57,275 bases of DNA from Streptomyces sp. E2N166 (GTDB taxonomy: Bacteria > Actinomycetota > Actinomycetes > Streptomycetales > Streptomycetaceae), in the NCBI RefSeq assembly GCF_003671715.1, contig NZ_RAIF01000018.1, positions 448,816 to 506,090 on the forward strand. Reading direction: 5' to 3'. Position 1 is the stretch's first letter; each line of letters opens with the position of its first letter. Under the pieces are notes generated by a model. The model did not search any database. It was given only the letters and a program-made list of their open reading frames with translations, and was not told the origin of the DNA. A program made the translations under genes and the position numbers. Below, piece by piece: positions 50,934-57,275 of this stretch.

Positions 50934-51887
50934 TCAGCGGAGCAGCAGGGACTGCAGAGCCACGGTCTGCTGGAAGGGCACCGCCTCGGCCCCGCCCTTG
51001 CGGCTCTGCAGGACGACGGCCAGCACGTCACCGGCGCCGAGGTATGCCTGGCGGACCTGTTCGGTGCCGTAGGGCTCGGGTTCGGTGTACAGGAAGTACG
51101 ACAGGTCCTCGATCTGGGCCTCCGTCGGGAAACCGTCGTCGGGGACGGCCTCTTCGGCACCGCGCACGGCGTAACGAGGGCCGCTGTACGACGCGAGATG
51201 ACGGTTGCGCAACTCGTCCACAACGGCCGCGGTGTCGAACTGCAGCAGGTAGACACGGGTGCGGGTGCCGTCATCGGTGGTCCAACCGCGAGCGGCGATG
51301 TGGCGCAGCCCGTGGTCGACGAGTTTCTGCCGCAGTTCGTCGTGTTCCGCGGTGTCCCGGTACTCCTTCAGGAAGACGTCCGTCGCAAGCCAGCCGTCCG
51401 TGCCGTGCAGCTCCCCGTCGGCCTTCGCGCCCTCGGGCGCCGGCAGCACGAGGGCGCGAAGGTCGGCGTAGTGGGTACCTGCCCTGTTGGCTTCGGCGAA
51501 CGGTCCGGGGCTGCCGGACGGCAGCGGCGGCCTGGTGAGCGTGGGGTAGGACCAGCGCCCGTCCGACTGTGTCGCCAGCCCGGGTACGTCCGTCCGGTCC
51601 GTCCGTGTGATGCCGTACGCCGTCGCCGACCCGACGGCGGCGAACACGGCGACCGCCGCGGTCCAGCGCAGCACGGCACGCAGCGCACGGCGGTCCTTCG
51701 TCACCACCGGGGACGTCCTCGCCGGATCGGCGTCCCGGAACACGGGCGGCGTGTCGGGCATGGGCGGCAGGGCCGGTGGGACCGGACGAGCCGCCTGCTC
51801 CGTCGACTCAGCCTGGTCCGTCTGGTCCGTCTGCTCCGTCTGGTCCGTCTGCTCCGTCTGCTCCGTCTGCTTCGCCTGCTCGGTCAC
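50934..51887 (-). CDS. Membrane-anchored protein of a three-gene family, copy 3 (EQT-repeat tail)
   Basis: 317 residues. The cytoplasmic N-terminus is made of three-residue repeats (TEQTEQTDQTEQTDQTDQ), then a Pro-rich linker, one transmembrane helix (VLRWTAAVAVFAAVGSATAYGI) and a 220-residue external domain ending in AYLGAGDVLAVVLQSRKGG. GTG start at 51887 overlaps the stop of the preceding gene (GTGA). Last gene of a coupled trio. Function unknown. Confidence 0.8.
   Translation of the reverse strand: MTEQAKQTEQTEQTDQTEQTDQTDQAESTEQAARPVPPALPPMPDTPPVFRDADPARTSPVVTKDRRALRAVLRWTAAVAVFAAVGSATAYGITRTDRTDVPGLATQSDGRWSYPTLTRPPLPSGSPGPFAEANRAGTHYADLRALVLPAPEGAKADGELHGTDGWLATDVFLKEYRDTAEHDELRQKLVDHGLRHIAARGWTTDDGTRTRVYLLQFDTAAVVDELRNRHLASYSGPRYAVRGAEEAVPDDGFPTEAQIEDLSYFLYTEPEPYGTEQVRQAYLGAGDVLAVVLQSRKGGAEAVPFQQTVALQSLLLR
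51803..51880 (-). repeat. 9-bp tandem repeat array in coding sequence
   Basis: About eight 9-bp units (plus-strand CTGGTCCGT or CTGCTCCGT) encode the EQT/DQT tripeptides at the start of the membrane protein. Unit length is a multiple of three, so copy-number changes keep the frame. Confidence 0.8.
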
Positions 51888-52645
51888 ACCGCCTCCCCGG
51901 GCTCAGCGATGCGGTCGAGCTGCTCGGTCAGCAGCGCGGCGACACTCTTGGCGCCGAAGGGCCGCACGCCCTCGCCCGTGGCGGAGACCAGCACGTCGCC
52001 TCGATAGGCGGCGCAGAACATCATGTCGAGTCCTTCGTCCGAGTCAGCGGGCAGGCGGTAGCACCGGGCGTCCTTGTGGCCCTCGATGCGCGGTCCCGCC
52101 CGGAAGGCGTCCAGGGCTTCGAAGAACGCGTTCTGGCCGGCCGCCCCGGAACGCACGGCCGCCCGGTCCTCCATCCGGGTCAGCACCACGGTCAGGGAGA
52201 GGGCGCCCGTCAGTTCGCCGTCGTGGAAGCCCCCGGTGCTGGCGTAACTGCGCATGGCCACGCCCGTGATGTGCCGGCGTTCGATCTCCTTCTCCACTTC
52301 CCTGCGCTGCGAGCGGGGCAGGCCGCTCAGCGACTCCTTGCTCAGAGCGGTCGCCTGGGCGCCGCTCAACGCGACGTCCGCCCCGAACTCCCCGAGGTCG
52401 GGCCCACGCGTCCAGCCGTCGGGACGGTACGGCACGAGGACCCGGGCCAGTCCGGTGGCTCCGGCCGCCGGCTGCTTGTTGTCCGCCGCGCCCTCGGGGG
52501 ACGCCCAGACGGGCGCGCCCGCGTCCCGGGCGGCGTCCTCGACCTTGTCGACCGTGTACCCGACGGCACCGACGACCGTCGCGACCAGCAGCCCGCCCGC
52601 GACGACACCGGCCCACCGCCCGCGCCCCGCCCGCTTCTCGCTCAC
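51884..52645 (-). CDS. Membrane-anchored protein of a three-gene family, copy 2
   Basis: 253 residues, GTG start at 52645 overlapping the previous stop (GTGA) and stop overlapping the next start. One N-terminal helix (RWAGVVAGGLLVATVVGAVGY), then an external domain with MMFCAAYRGDVLVSATGEG and the terminal LLTEQLDRIAEP. Shares the pattern (Y/W)RGD(V/I)-x(6-8)-G plus a C-terminal LxxxQxxRL helix with copy 1. Function unknown. Confidence 0.8.
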   Translation of the reverse strand: MSEKRAGRGRWAGVVAGGLLVATVVGAVGYTVDKVEDAARDAGAPVWASPEGAADNKQPAAGATGLARVLVPYRPDGWTRGPDLGEFGADVALSGAQATALSKESLSGLPRSQRREVEKEIERRHITGVAMRSYASTGGFHDGELTGALSLTVVLTRMEDRAAVRSGAAGQNAFFEALDAFRAGPRIEGHKDARCYRLPADSDEGLDMMFCAAYRGDVLVSATGEGVRPFGAKSVAALLTEQLDRIAEPGEAV

Positions 52646-53469
52646 AACCGCTCCATCTGCCGCTCGGCCAGATCCATGATCAGCTTCTTGTCGATCCGCT
52701 TCGTGCCGGTCACCCAGACCTCCATCTGGATGTCGCCACGCCAGGCGTGCGCCTCGGCCGTGTACACCGGCGCGGAGCCCGGCTCGGCCTCGGGGCGGTT
52801 GTGCACGAACGCCTCGCCGTCACCGGTGCCGGGAATCCCCCATCTGTCGGTGTCCTCCTCCCGAGCCCATCCGGCCCAGTGCCGGCCGTTGTCGCCGGCC
52901 TCACGGGCCGACATGACCTCTTCCTGACGGAACTGGATCAGGCGGATCTCGACGCTGTAGTCGTCCCCGACGTCCCAGCCGGTGACGGCCGCCCGGCGGA
53001 ACTCGTCGTGGATGTACTGCGAGAACTGCTCGTCCGGCCTTCCGAAGGTTTCGGCGTAGGTCGCGAGGTCCATCCAGCCGTCGACGCTCTTCAGCCACTC
53101 GGCCTCCCGCGCCCCCTGCGGCTTCTTCAGCAACAGCTCACGCAGGTCACCGTCGGTCCGTACCCTGCGGTCCTGGTCGGCGGGCAGCGGTTCCGGTGCC
53201 TTCCCGGCGCTGCGCGCGAGCGTGGCCTGCGACAGCGGCGGCAGCTTCGTCGGCTCCCGGTCCGCCTGCACGAGTACTCCCGCGCAGGTACCGCCGACCA
53301 GGCCCAACACGGCGGCGGCGGTGATGAGCAGGGCCGTACGCCCGCGCCGCCGGCGTCGTCCCGCCCCCTCGACGGACCCGGACGGACCCGCGCCGCCGAT
53401 CGGCGGCGTGCGGACCTCCGGTGGCGTCGGCGCGGCCGGTGCCGCGGGTGTCGCCGGTTCCTCTTCCAT
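52642..53469 (-). CDS. Membrane-anchored protein of a three-gene family, copy 1
   Basis: 275 residues from the ATG at 53469. Pro/Ala N-terminus, basic stop (GRRRRRGR), helix TALLITAAAVLGLVGGTCAGVLV, external domain ending AEAHAWRGDIQMEVWVTGT and LIMDLAERQMERL. First of the three; a longer frame to 53793 is not supported. The trio presumably forms a complex. No known domain recognised. Confidence 0.8.
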   Translation of the reverse strand: MEEEPATPAAPAAPTPPEVRTPPIGGAGPSGSVEGAGRRRRRGRTALLITAAAVLGLVGGTCAGVLVQADREPTKLPPLSQATLARSAGKAPEPLPADQDRRVRTDGDLRELLLKKPQGAREAEWLKSVDGWMDLATYAETFGRPDEQFSQYIHDEFRRAAVTGWDVGDDYSVEIRLIQFRQEEVMSAREAGDNGRHWAGWAREEDTDRWGIPGTGDGEAFVHNRPEAEPGSAPVYTAEAHAWRGDIQMEVWVTGTKRIDKKLIMDLAERQMERL

Positions 53470-53639
53470 GACGTCCCCCCACAGAACGTGAAGTGCGCGT
53501 TCCGTATGCGCGCACCCAGGAGACCCGCAGCCGACGACCGGGGTTGCGGCGATGTTGATCACGATTCGGCCCCGACGCCGGGCAGCCGGGGCGGCGCCGG
53601 GCACCCGGTGCGCGGCCCGGGCCCGACACGCAGGCGCCG

Positions 53640-53906
53640 CTACTGGGAGTGCGGGCGCTTCTTTCCGTCCAGCTCGTCCCACCACTCGTCGGACTTCGGG
53701 TCGCCGGAGGGGTCGTCCCACCAGCGGTCGTCGGGGCCGCGGCGATTGGCGACCATCGCGGCGAGCGGGGGGATGACCATGGCGACCAGGCACATGCCGA
53801 CGGCCGCGGGGACCGACCAGAGGCGGACGACGCCCCAGGCCAGGACGAACAGGGCGATGCAGACGCCCATCATCACGAAGTAGCGATGCCGCCGCCGCGC
53901 GTACAT
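53640..53906 (-). CDS. DUF3099 family membrane protein
   Basis: 88 residues from the ATG at 53906, with TACCCT 7 nt upstream (leaderless type). Two helices (YFVMMGVCIALFVLAWGVVRLW, AAVGMCLVAMVIPPLAAMVAN) and an acidic Trp-rich tail (RWWDDPSGDPKSDEWWDEL) define DUF3099. Function unknown. Confidence 0.84.
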   Translation of the reverse strand: MYARRRHRYFVMMGVCIALFVLAWGVVRLWSVPAAVGMCLVAMVIPPLAAMVANRRGPDDRWWDDPSGDPKSDEWWDELDGKKRPHSQ

Positions 53907-53931
53907 ACGTCCCAGGGTAGGTCCGGACACG

Positions 53932-53980
53932 CCGAAGGGCCGCACCCCGGGCGTCCGACCCGTGGGGTGCGGCCCTTCGG
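53932..53980 (-). terminator. 17-bp hairpin after the sseA-DUF1416 operon
   Basis: Arms 53932-53948 and 53964-53980 pair perfectly, 15-nt loop, 26 nt beyond the DUF1416 stop. Confidence 0.8.
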
Positions 53981-54006
53981 CCGTCGCTTGCCGCTGCCGC
54001 GTGCCG

Positions 54007-54294
54007 TCAGACGGCGATCGCGACCTCCGCCAGTCCGCCCTGCTGGGCGACGACCGTGCGGTCGGCGCTGGCGCCCGGGACGAGCGCCCGTACGGTCCAG
54101 GTGCCCTCGGCCGCGTAGAAGCGGAACTGGCCCGTCGCGGAGGTCGGGACCTCCGCCGTGAACTCTCCGGTGGAGTCCAGCAGACGGACGTAGCCCGTCA
54201 CCGGCTCGCCGTCGCGGGTCACGTGACCCTGGATCGTGGTCTCACCGGGCTTGATCGTCGAGGCGTCGGGGCCGCCGGCCTTCGCACCGCACAT
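54007..54294 (-). CDS. DUF1416 family protein
   Basis: 95 residues, starts MCGAKAGGPDAS and is an Ig/carboxypeptidase-regulatory-like beta-sandwich (TTIQGHVTRDGEPVTGYVRLLDSTGEF). It follows sseA in many actinobacteria by a short gap (42 nt here), so a role in sulfur transfer is inferred. The N-terminal Cys could be the reactive residue. Confidence 0.88.
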   Translation of the reverse strand: MCGAKAGGPDASTIKPGETTIQGHVTRDGEPVTGYVRLLDSTGEFTAEVPTSATGQFRFYAAEGTWTVRALVPGASADRTVVAQQGGLAEVAIAV

Positions 54295-54336
54295 GTCGTA
54301 CTCCTGTCGGGGGTCGGAAGAGGTCGGTCGGGTTGC

Positions 54337-55182
54337 TTACTTCGCGGCGCCGAGCTCGATCGGCACGCCGACGAGGGAGCCGTACTCGGTCCAGGAGCCG
54401 TCGTAGTTCTTGACGTTCTCCACGCCCAGCAGCTCGTGCAGGACGAACCAGGTCAGGGCCGAGCGCTCACCGATGCGGCAGTAGGCGATGGTGTCCTTGG
54501 CCAGGTCGACCTGCTCGTCGGTGTAGAGCTGCTTGAGCTCGTCGTCCGACTTGAAGGTGCCGTCGTCGTTGGCGTTCTTCGACCACGGGATGTTGCGGGC
54601 GGACGGGACGTGGCCCGGACGCTGCGACTGCTCCTGCGGGAGGTGGGCCGGGGCGAGCAGCTTGCCGGAGAACTCGTCGGGCGAACGGACGTCGACCAGG
54701 TTCTGCGCGCCGATCGCCTTGACGACGTCGTCGCGGAAGGCGCGGATCGCGGTGTTCTGGGGCTTGGCCTTGTAGTCGGTGGCCGGGCGCTCGGGCACCT
54801 CGTTGCCGTCGACCAGCTCGCGGGCGTCCAGCTCCCACTTCTTGCGGCCGCCGTCGAGGAGCTTGACGTTCTCGTGGCCGTACAGCTTGAAGTACCAGTA
54901 GGCGTAGGACGCGAACCAGTTGTTGTTGCCGCCGTAGAGGACCACGGTGTGGTCGTTGGAGATGCCCTTCTTCGACAGGAGCTTCTCGAAGCCCTCCTGG
55001 TCGACGAAGTCGCGGCGGACCGGGTCCTGGAGGTCCTGGGTCCAGTCGATCCGGATCGCGTTCTTGATGTGGTTCTTCTCGTAGGCGGACGTGTCCTCGT
55101 CCACCTCGACGATCGCGATGCTCGGGTCGTCCAGGTGGTCCTGGACCCAGTCGGCGTCGACCAGGACGTCGCTGCGGCTCAT
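54337..55182 (-). CDS. sseA: Thiosulfate sulfurtransferase (rhodanese)
   Basis: 281 residues from the ATG at 55182 with GGAGGAG 6 nt upstream. Two rhodanese domains; the catalytic Cys is in AYCRIGERSALTW near residue 235, and the CRxGE(R/K) loop marks thiosulfate, not mercaptopyruvate, specificity. Moves sulfane sulfur from thiosulfate to cyanide or cell thiols. The open frame to 55338 is a leader region. A Cys-containing leader peptide precedes it. Confidence 0.95.
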   Translation of the reverse strand: MSRSDVLVDADWVQDHLDDPSIAIVEVDEDTSAYEKNHIKNAIRIDWTQDLQDPVRRDFVDQEGFEKLLSKKGISNDHTVVLYGGNNNWFASYAYWYFKLYGHENVKLLDGGRKKWELDARELVDGNEVPERPATDYKAKPQNTAIRAFRDDVVKAIGAQNLVDVRSPDEFSGKLLAPAHLPQEQSQRPGHVPSARNIPWSKNANDDGTFKSDDELKQLYTDEQVDLAKDTIAYCRIGERSALTWFVLHELLGVENVKNYDGSWTEYGSLVGVPIELGAAK

Positions 55183-55309
55183 GATTTCTCCTCCGGGGCA
55201 GTTGCGGCGGGGCGTGCGGTGAGAAGGTGTGCGCGCTCGGGCCGTGCGGCGGCGCGCGGGTGCCCTGGGCAGGGCGGTGAGAGGGACGGACGGCGGCGTC
55301 GCCGTACGC

Positions 55310-55390
55310 TCAGAAGGTGCGACAGAGCATGGCGGCAACGCGGCACAGGTCCACTGCCCGCCGCTTCGTGAGATCCGCCTGTCGCTTCAT
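55310..55390 (-). CDS. 26-aa Cys-containing leader peptide upstream of sseA
   Basis: ATG at 55390, stop at 55310. The peptide MKRQADLTKRRAVDLCRVAA then MLCRTF has Cys at 16 and 23. It resembles the small leader peptides found before sulfur-assimilation genes in actinobacteria, whose Cys codons sense Cys-tRNA. The ATG lies 8 nt after TACGAT without a ribosome site. Between it and sseA, short stems (CGGCG/CGCCG, GCCCTG/CAGGGC) could act as an attenuator. Confidence 0.75.
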   Translation of the reverse strand: MKRQADLTKRRAVDLCRVAAMLCRTF

Positions 55391-55398
55391 GGGTACCG

Positions 55399-55428
55399 AT
55401 CGTAGGGACGGATACCGGGCCATGTCAC
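55399..55428 (-). promoter_or_regulatory. Promoter of the sseA leader transcript
   Basis: Minus-strand GTGACA (55423-55428) and TACGAT (55399-55404), 18-nt spacer: good HrdB-type match. The start site is expected at or by the leader peptide ATG. Confidence 0.6.
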
Positions 55429-55566
55429 CGGCGTGTCGCATCATGAGACGGGATCGTCCGCGATGTGGGATCGATCGGACGGCGGAACGTCGCCGCATGC
55501 TCCCCGGGCCGGGGTGCTCACCATCGCATCTACGGTACGGACGACGCCGTCTCGCCTGTCGGACGC

Positions 55567-56304
55567 TTACCCGGCCAGCTCGACGTTCGAACCCTTCACC
55601 GTGATCTCGACGCCGTCCTTCGCCGCCTCGACCTTGTCCAGCTCGATGCCGCCCGGCAGTTCGTCGATGGTCTGCTGGAAGTCGGTGATGGCCCGGATCC
55701 GGGACTCGGCGAACTGCTTGCCGCCGATCTCCGGCAGGCCGTCGGCGACGACCTCCACGTCGTTGTCCTTGACCGTGACCGAGCTGAGCACCTCGACCGG
55801 CTCGGGCACTTCGACACCGAGCACGGTGGCCTGGAGAGACACCTTGATCTTGCCGTTGCCGCCGTCGGAGAGGCCGACGACCTTGGCGGTGATGCCGGGC
55901 GCGATGTCCGTGGGCTCGGACTTGGTGGCCTTCATCAGCTCGTCGTAGCCGACGGTCGCGGTGCCGGTGGCGGTGGCCGCGGTGGCGGAGCTGTAGTCGC
56001 CGGAGAACTCGACGCCCTTCATGTTCGCGCGCAGGTGGTCGATACGGATCTTCTCGCCGCCGTCGCCGGTGGACGCCTCGTAGTCGTCGATGCCGATCTC
56101 GACGTCGTCCAGCTCGCCGCCGGCGACCTGGGTGAGGAACGGGAAGCCGTTGATGGAGACGTCGGGCGTCGAGGGCAGGTTCTCGGTGCTGCGCAGCTTG
56201 TCCGCCGCCTCGCCCTCGGCGAAGTTGACCGCCACACGGTCCGCGATCACGAAGAGCCCGCCCAGGATCACGACGACGATCAGCAGTATTCGCAGTGCAC
56301 GCAT
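55567..56304 (-). CDS. LmeA-like DUF2993 lipid-binding protein
   Basis: 245 residues. One N-terminal signal anchor (ALRILLIVVVILGGLFVIADRVAV), then repeated beta-rich segments (VSINGFPFLTQVAGGELDDVEIGIDDYEA) of the DUF2993 family; mycobacterial LmeA binds phospholipids in lipomannan elongation. Streptomyces role unknown. ATG at 56304. Confidence 0.85.
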   Translation of the reverse strand: MRALRILLIVVVILGGLFVIADRVAVNFAEGEAADKLRSTENLPSTPDVSINGFPFLTQVAGGELDDVEIGIDDYEASTGDGGEKIRIDHLRANMKGVEFSGDYSSATAATATGTATVGYDELMKATKSEPTDIAPGITAKVVGLSDGGNGKIKVSLQATVLGVEVPEPVEVLSSVTVKDNDVEVVADGLPEIGGKQFAESRIRAITDFQQTIDELPGGIELDKVEAAKDGVEITVKGSNVELAG

Positions 56305-56502
56305 GCGGTGTTCCCCAACCCTGGGCGGTCAACGACGGCGGTCCCCGACGACCGGCGGCCGTCCAGCGCGAGGGTAACGCGGCCGGACGGGGCCGCCGGG
56401 GTTTTGTCGATCACCTGTGACAGGGGTGCGGGGGCCGGTGCGGGGGCAGACGCCCGGCCCGGAGGACGCCGCCGGGCAACCGGCGTCCGGCCGGGAAGCG
56501 GG
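56305..56502. other. Intergenic gap, no gene seen
   Basis: 198 bp of very high GC between the LmeA-like start and the end of the next minus-strand gene. No hairpin or promoter stands out clearly. Confidence 0.4.
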
Positions 56503-57275
56503 TCAGGCGAGGGCCCTGCCGAGCACGTACACCGCCGGTGCCGCCGCCGCGAGCGGCAGGGCCACGCCCGCTGTGAAGTGGACGAACCGGGAGGGGTAGT
56601 CGTAGGCCGCCACCCGGTGGCCGATCAGCGCGCACACCGCCGCGCCCGCCCCGAGCAGCGCCCCCGACGTCCCGAAGGCCGTCATCGAGCCGACCGCGAT
56701 CCCCGCACCGGCCGCCGCGAGCAGCGCGACGACCACGGAGGCCGGCGTCGGCAGCGGCAGGGCACGGGCCACGACGGCCACGGCCACCGCGATCGCGCCG
56801 ACCGTCACCGCGTCCGCGTCGGCGGCGAGGAATCCGCCCGCGACGATCGCCAGGGCCGCCGCGGCCACGGTCGCGATCAGGCCGTACATCCGCTCGTCGG
56901 GGTCGGCGTGCGAACGCAGTTGCAGTACGAGGGACAGCAGCACCCACACCCCGAGCGTGCCGAGGATCGCCGCCGGGGAGCGGTCCGACACCAGCAGCGC
57001 CGCGTCGGCGGCGAGCGCGCCCGCGAAGCCCAGCGCGATGCCCTGCCGGGCGGGCCACATGCCGTTCAGGCGGAACCAGCCCGCCGCGGTGACGGCCTGG
57101 AGGGCGACGAGCGGGACGAGCAGAGCGTACGTGCCGAGCACCGCTCCGCCCGCCAGCAGCAGCCCGAGCAGCGCCGTGAGCCCGGCCGGCTGCATCCCCG
57201 GGTCGATGATCGGCGAACGTCCCTCGGCGCGGGCGCGCTGGGCGTCGGTGACCCGCGTGTTCCCGGCGAGGGTCG
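56503..57275 (-). CDS. Multi-TM membrane protein (5' partial)
   Basis: At least 257 codons; the frame is open to the window edge. The stretch before the ATG at 57195 reads TLAGNTRVTDAQRARAEGRS with strictly C/G third positions, so the true start lies outside. About seven hydrophobic segments (LTALLGLLLAGGAVLGTYALL, YGLIATVAAAALAIVAGGFLA and others). Function unknown. Confidence 0.75.
   Translation of the reverse strand, partial: TLAGNTRVTDAQRARAEGRSPIIDPGMQPAGLTALLGLLLAGGAVLGTYALLVPLVALQAVTAAGWFRLNGMWPARQGIALGFAGALAADAALLVSDRSPAAILGTLGVWVLLSLVLQLRSHADPDERMYGLIATVAAAALAIVAGGFLAADADAVTVGAIAVAVAVVARALPLPTPASVVVALLAAAGAGIAVGSMTAFGTSGALLGAGAAVCALIGHRVAAYDYPSRFVHFTAGVALPLAAAAPAVYVLGRALA

Overview
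The window is a stretch of linear-chromosome core from a Streptomyces (or very close relative). Evidence: very high GC with GC-saturated third codon positions, frequent GTG starts, leaderless-type starts (TANNNT hexamer 6-8 nt before the start codon), mycothiol genes, and a gene order that I recognise from the S. coelicolor SCO42xx-SCO41xx region (msiK ... cysS-ispF-ispD-carD ... phoP-phoR/phoU ... mshA ... devB-devA/devE ... rsiG ... nur ... sseA). Assignments rest on motifs and remembered synteny; no search was run.

Layout. 1-5.6 kb: end of a zinc-ribbon membrane protein, a secreted S33-type peptidase, tRNA-Thr(TGT), the shared sugar-ABC ATPase MsiK behind a dre-like site, a small anchored protein and a sugar-nucleotidyltransferase. 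5.6-12.5 kb (minus): DoxX membrane protein, rlmB, cysS, ispF-ispD, carD. 13-18.1 kb: secreted DUF461-like protein; phoR-phoP (GTGA overlap) divergent from phoU across a three-unit PHO box; then a 51-aa Cys-rich metallothionein-like protein, a nickel-binding DUF4242 protein and a membrane protein. 18.3-21.3 kb: RidA, the stump of an ATPase, and a low-GC accessory pair: a Bpu10I-family restriction endonuclease with an amino-methyltransferase. 21.3-32.6 kb: gpmA, MFS pump, DUF2000/AraC pair, YbjN-mshA (mycothiol), methyltransferase, NlpC/P60 hydrolase, receiver-PP2C phosphatase, DUF2516, HbhA-like protein and its Xre-type neighbour with a striking palindrome. 32.8-38.7 kb: a more variable zone with a doubly damaged TnsA-like remnant, VOC, mycothiol-dependent enzyme, HxlR/reductase pair, HelD-like helicase and TetR.

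38.7-44.4 kb is the most interesting segment: a tandem-kinase fusion, then devB-devA and its paralogue devE. Each GntR gene (devA, devE) is divergent from a tiny two-helix membrane protein; the tiny proteins are paralogues of each other, and both promoters keep a nearly identical 22-nt block and an AAGTTGG/CCAACTT-type palindrome. A regulator + operator + membrane microprotein cassette has therefore been duplicated as a unit.

44.5-57.3 kb: Eis-like acetyltransferase, asparaginase, RsiG (both c-di-GMP motifs intact), dtd, ygfZ, Nur, nitrobindin-like protein, a 32-aa membrane peptide, DsrE-like protein, three GTGA-coupled membrane-anchored proteins of one family, DUF3099, and sseA-DUF1416 behind a 26-aa Cys-containing leader peptide, then LmeA-like and a multi-TM protein running off the window. 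Themes that join the genes: phosphate (Pho), metals and sulfur (metallothionein, Ni-binding protein, Nur, sseA), mycothiol, and development (dev genes, RsiG).
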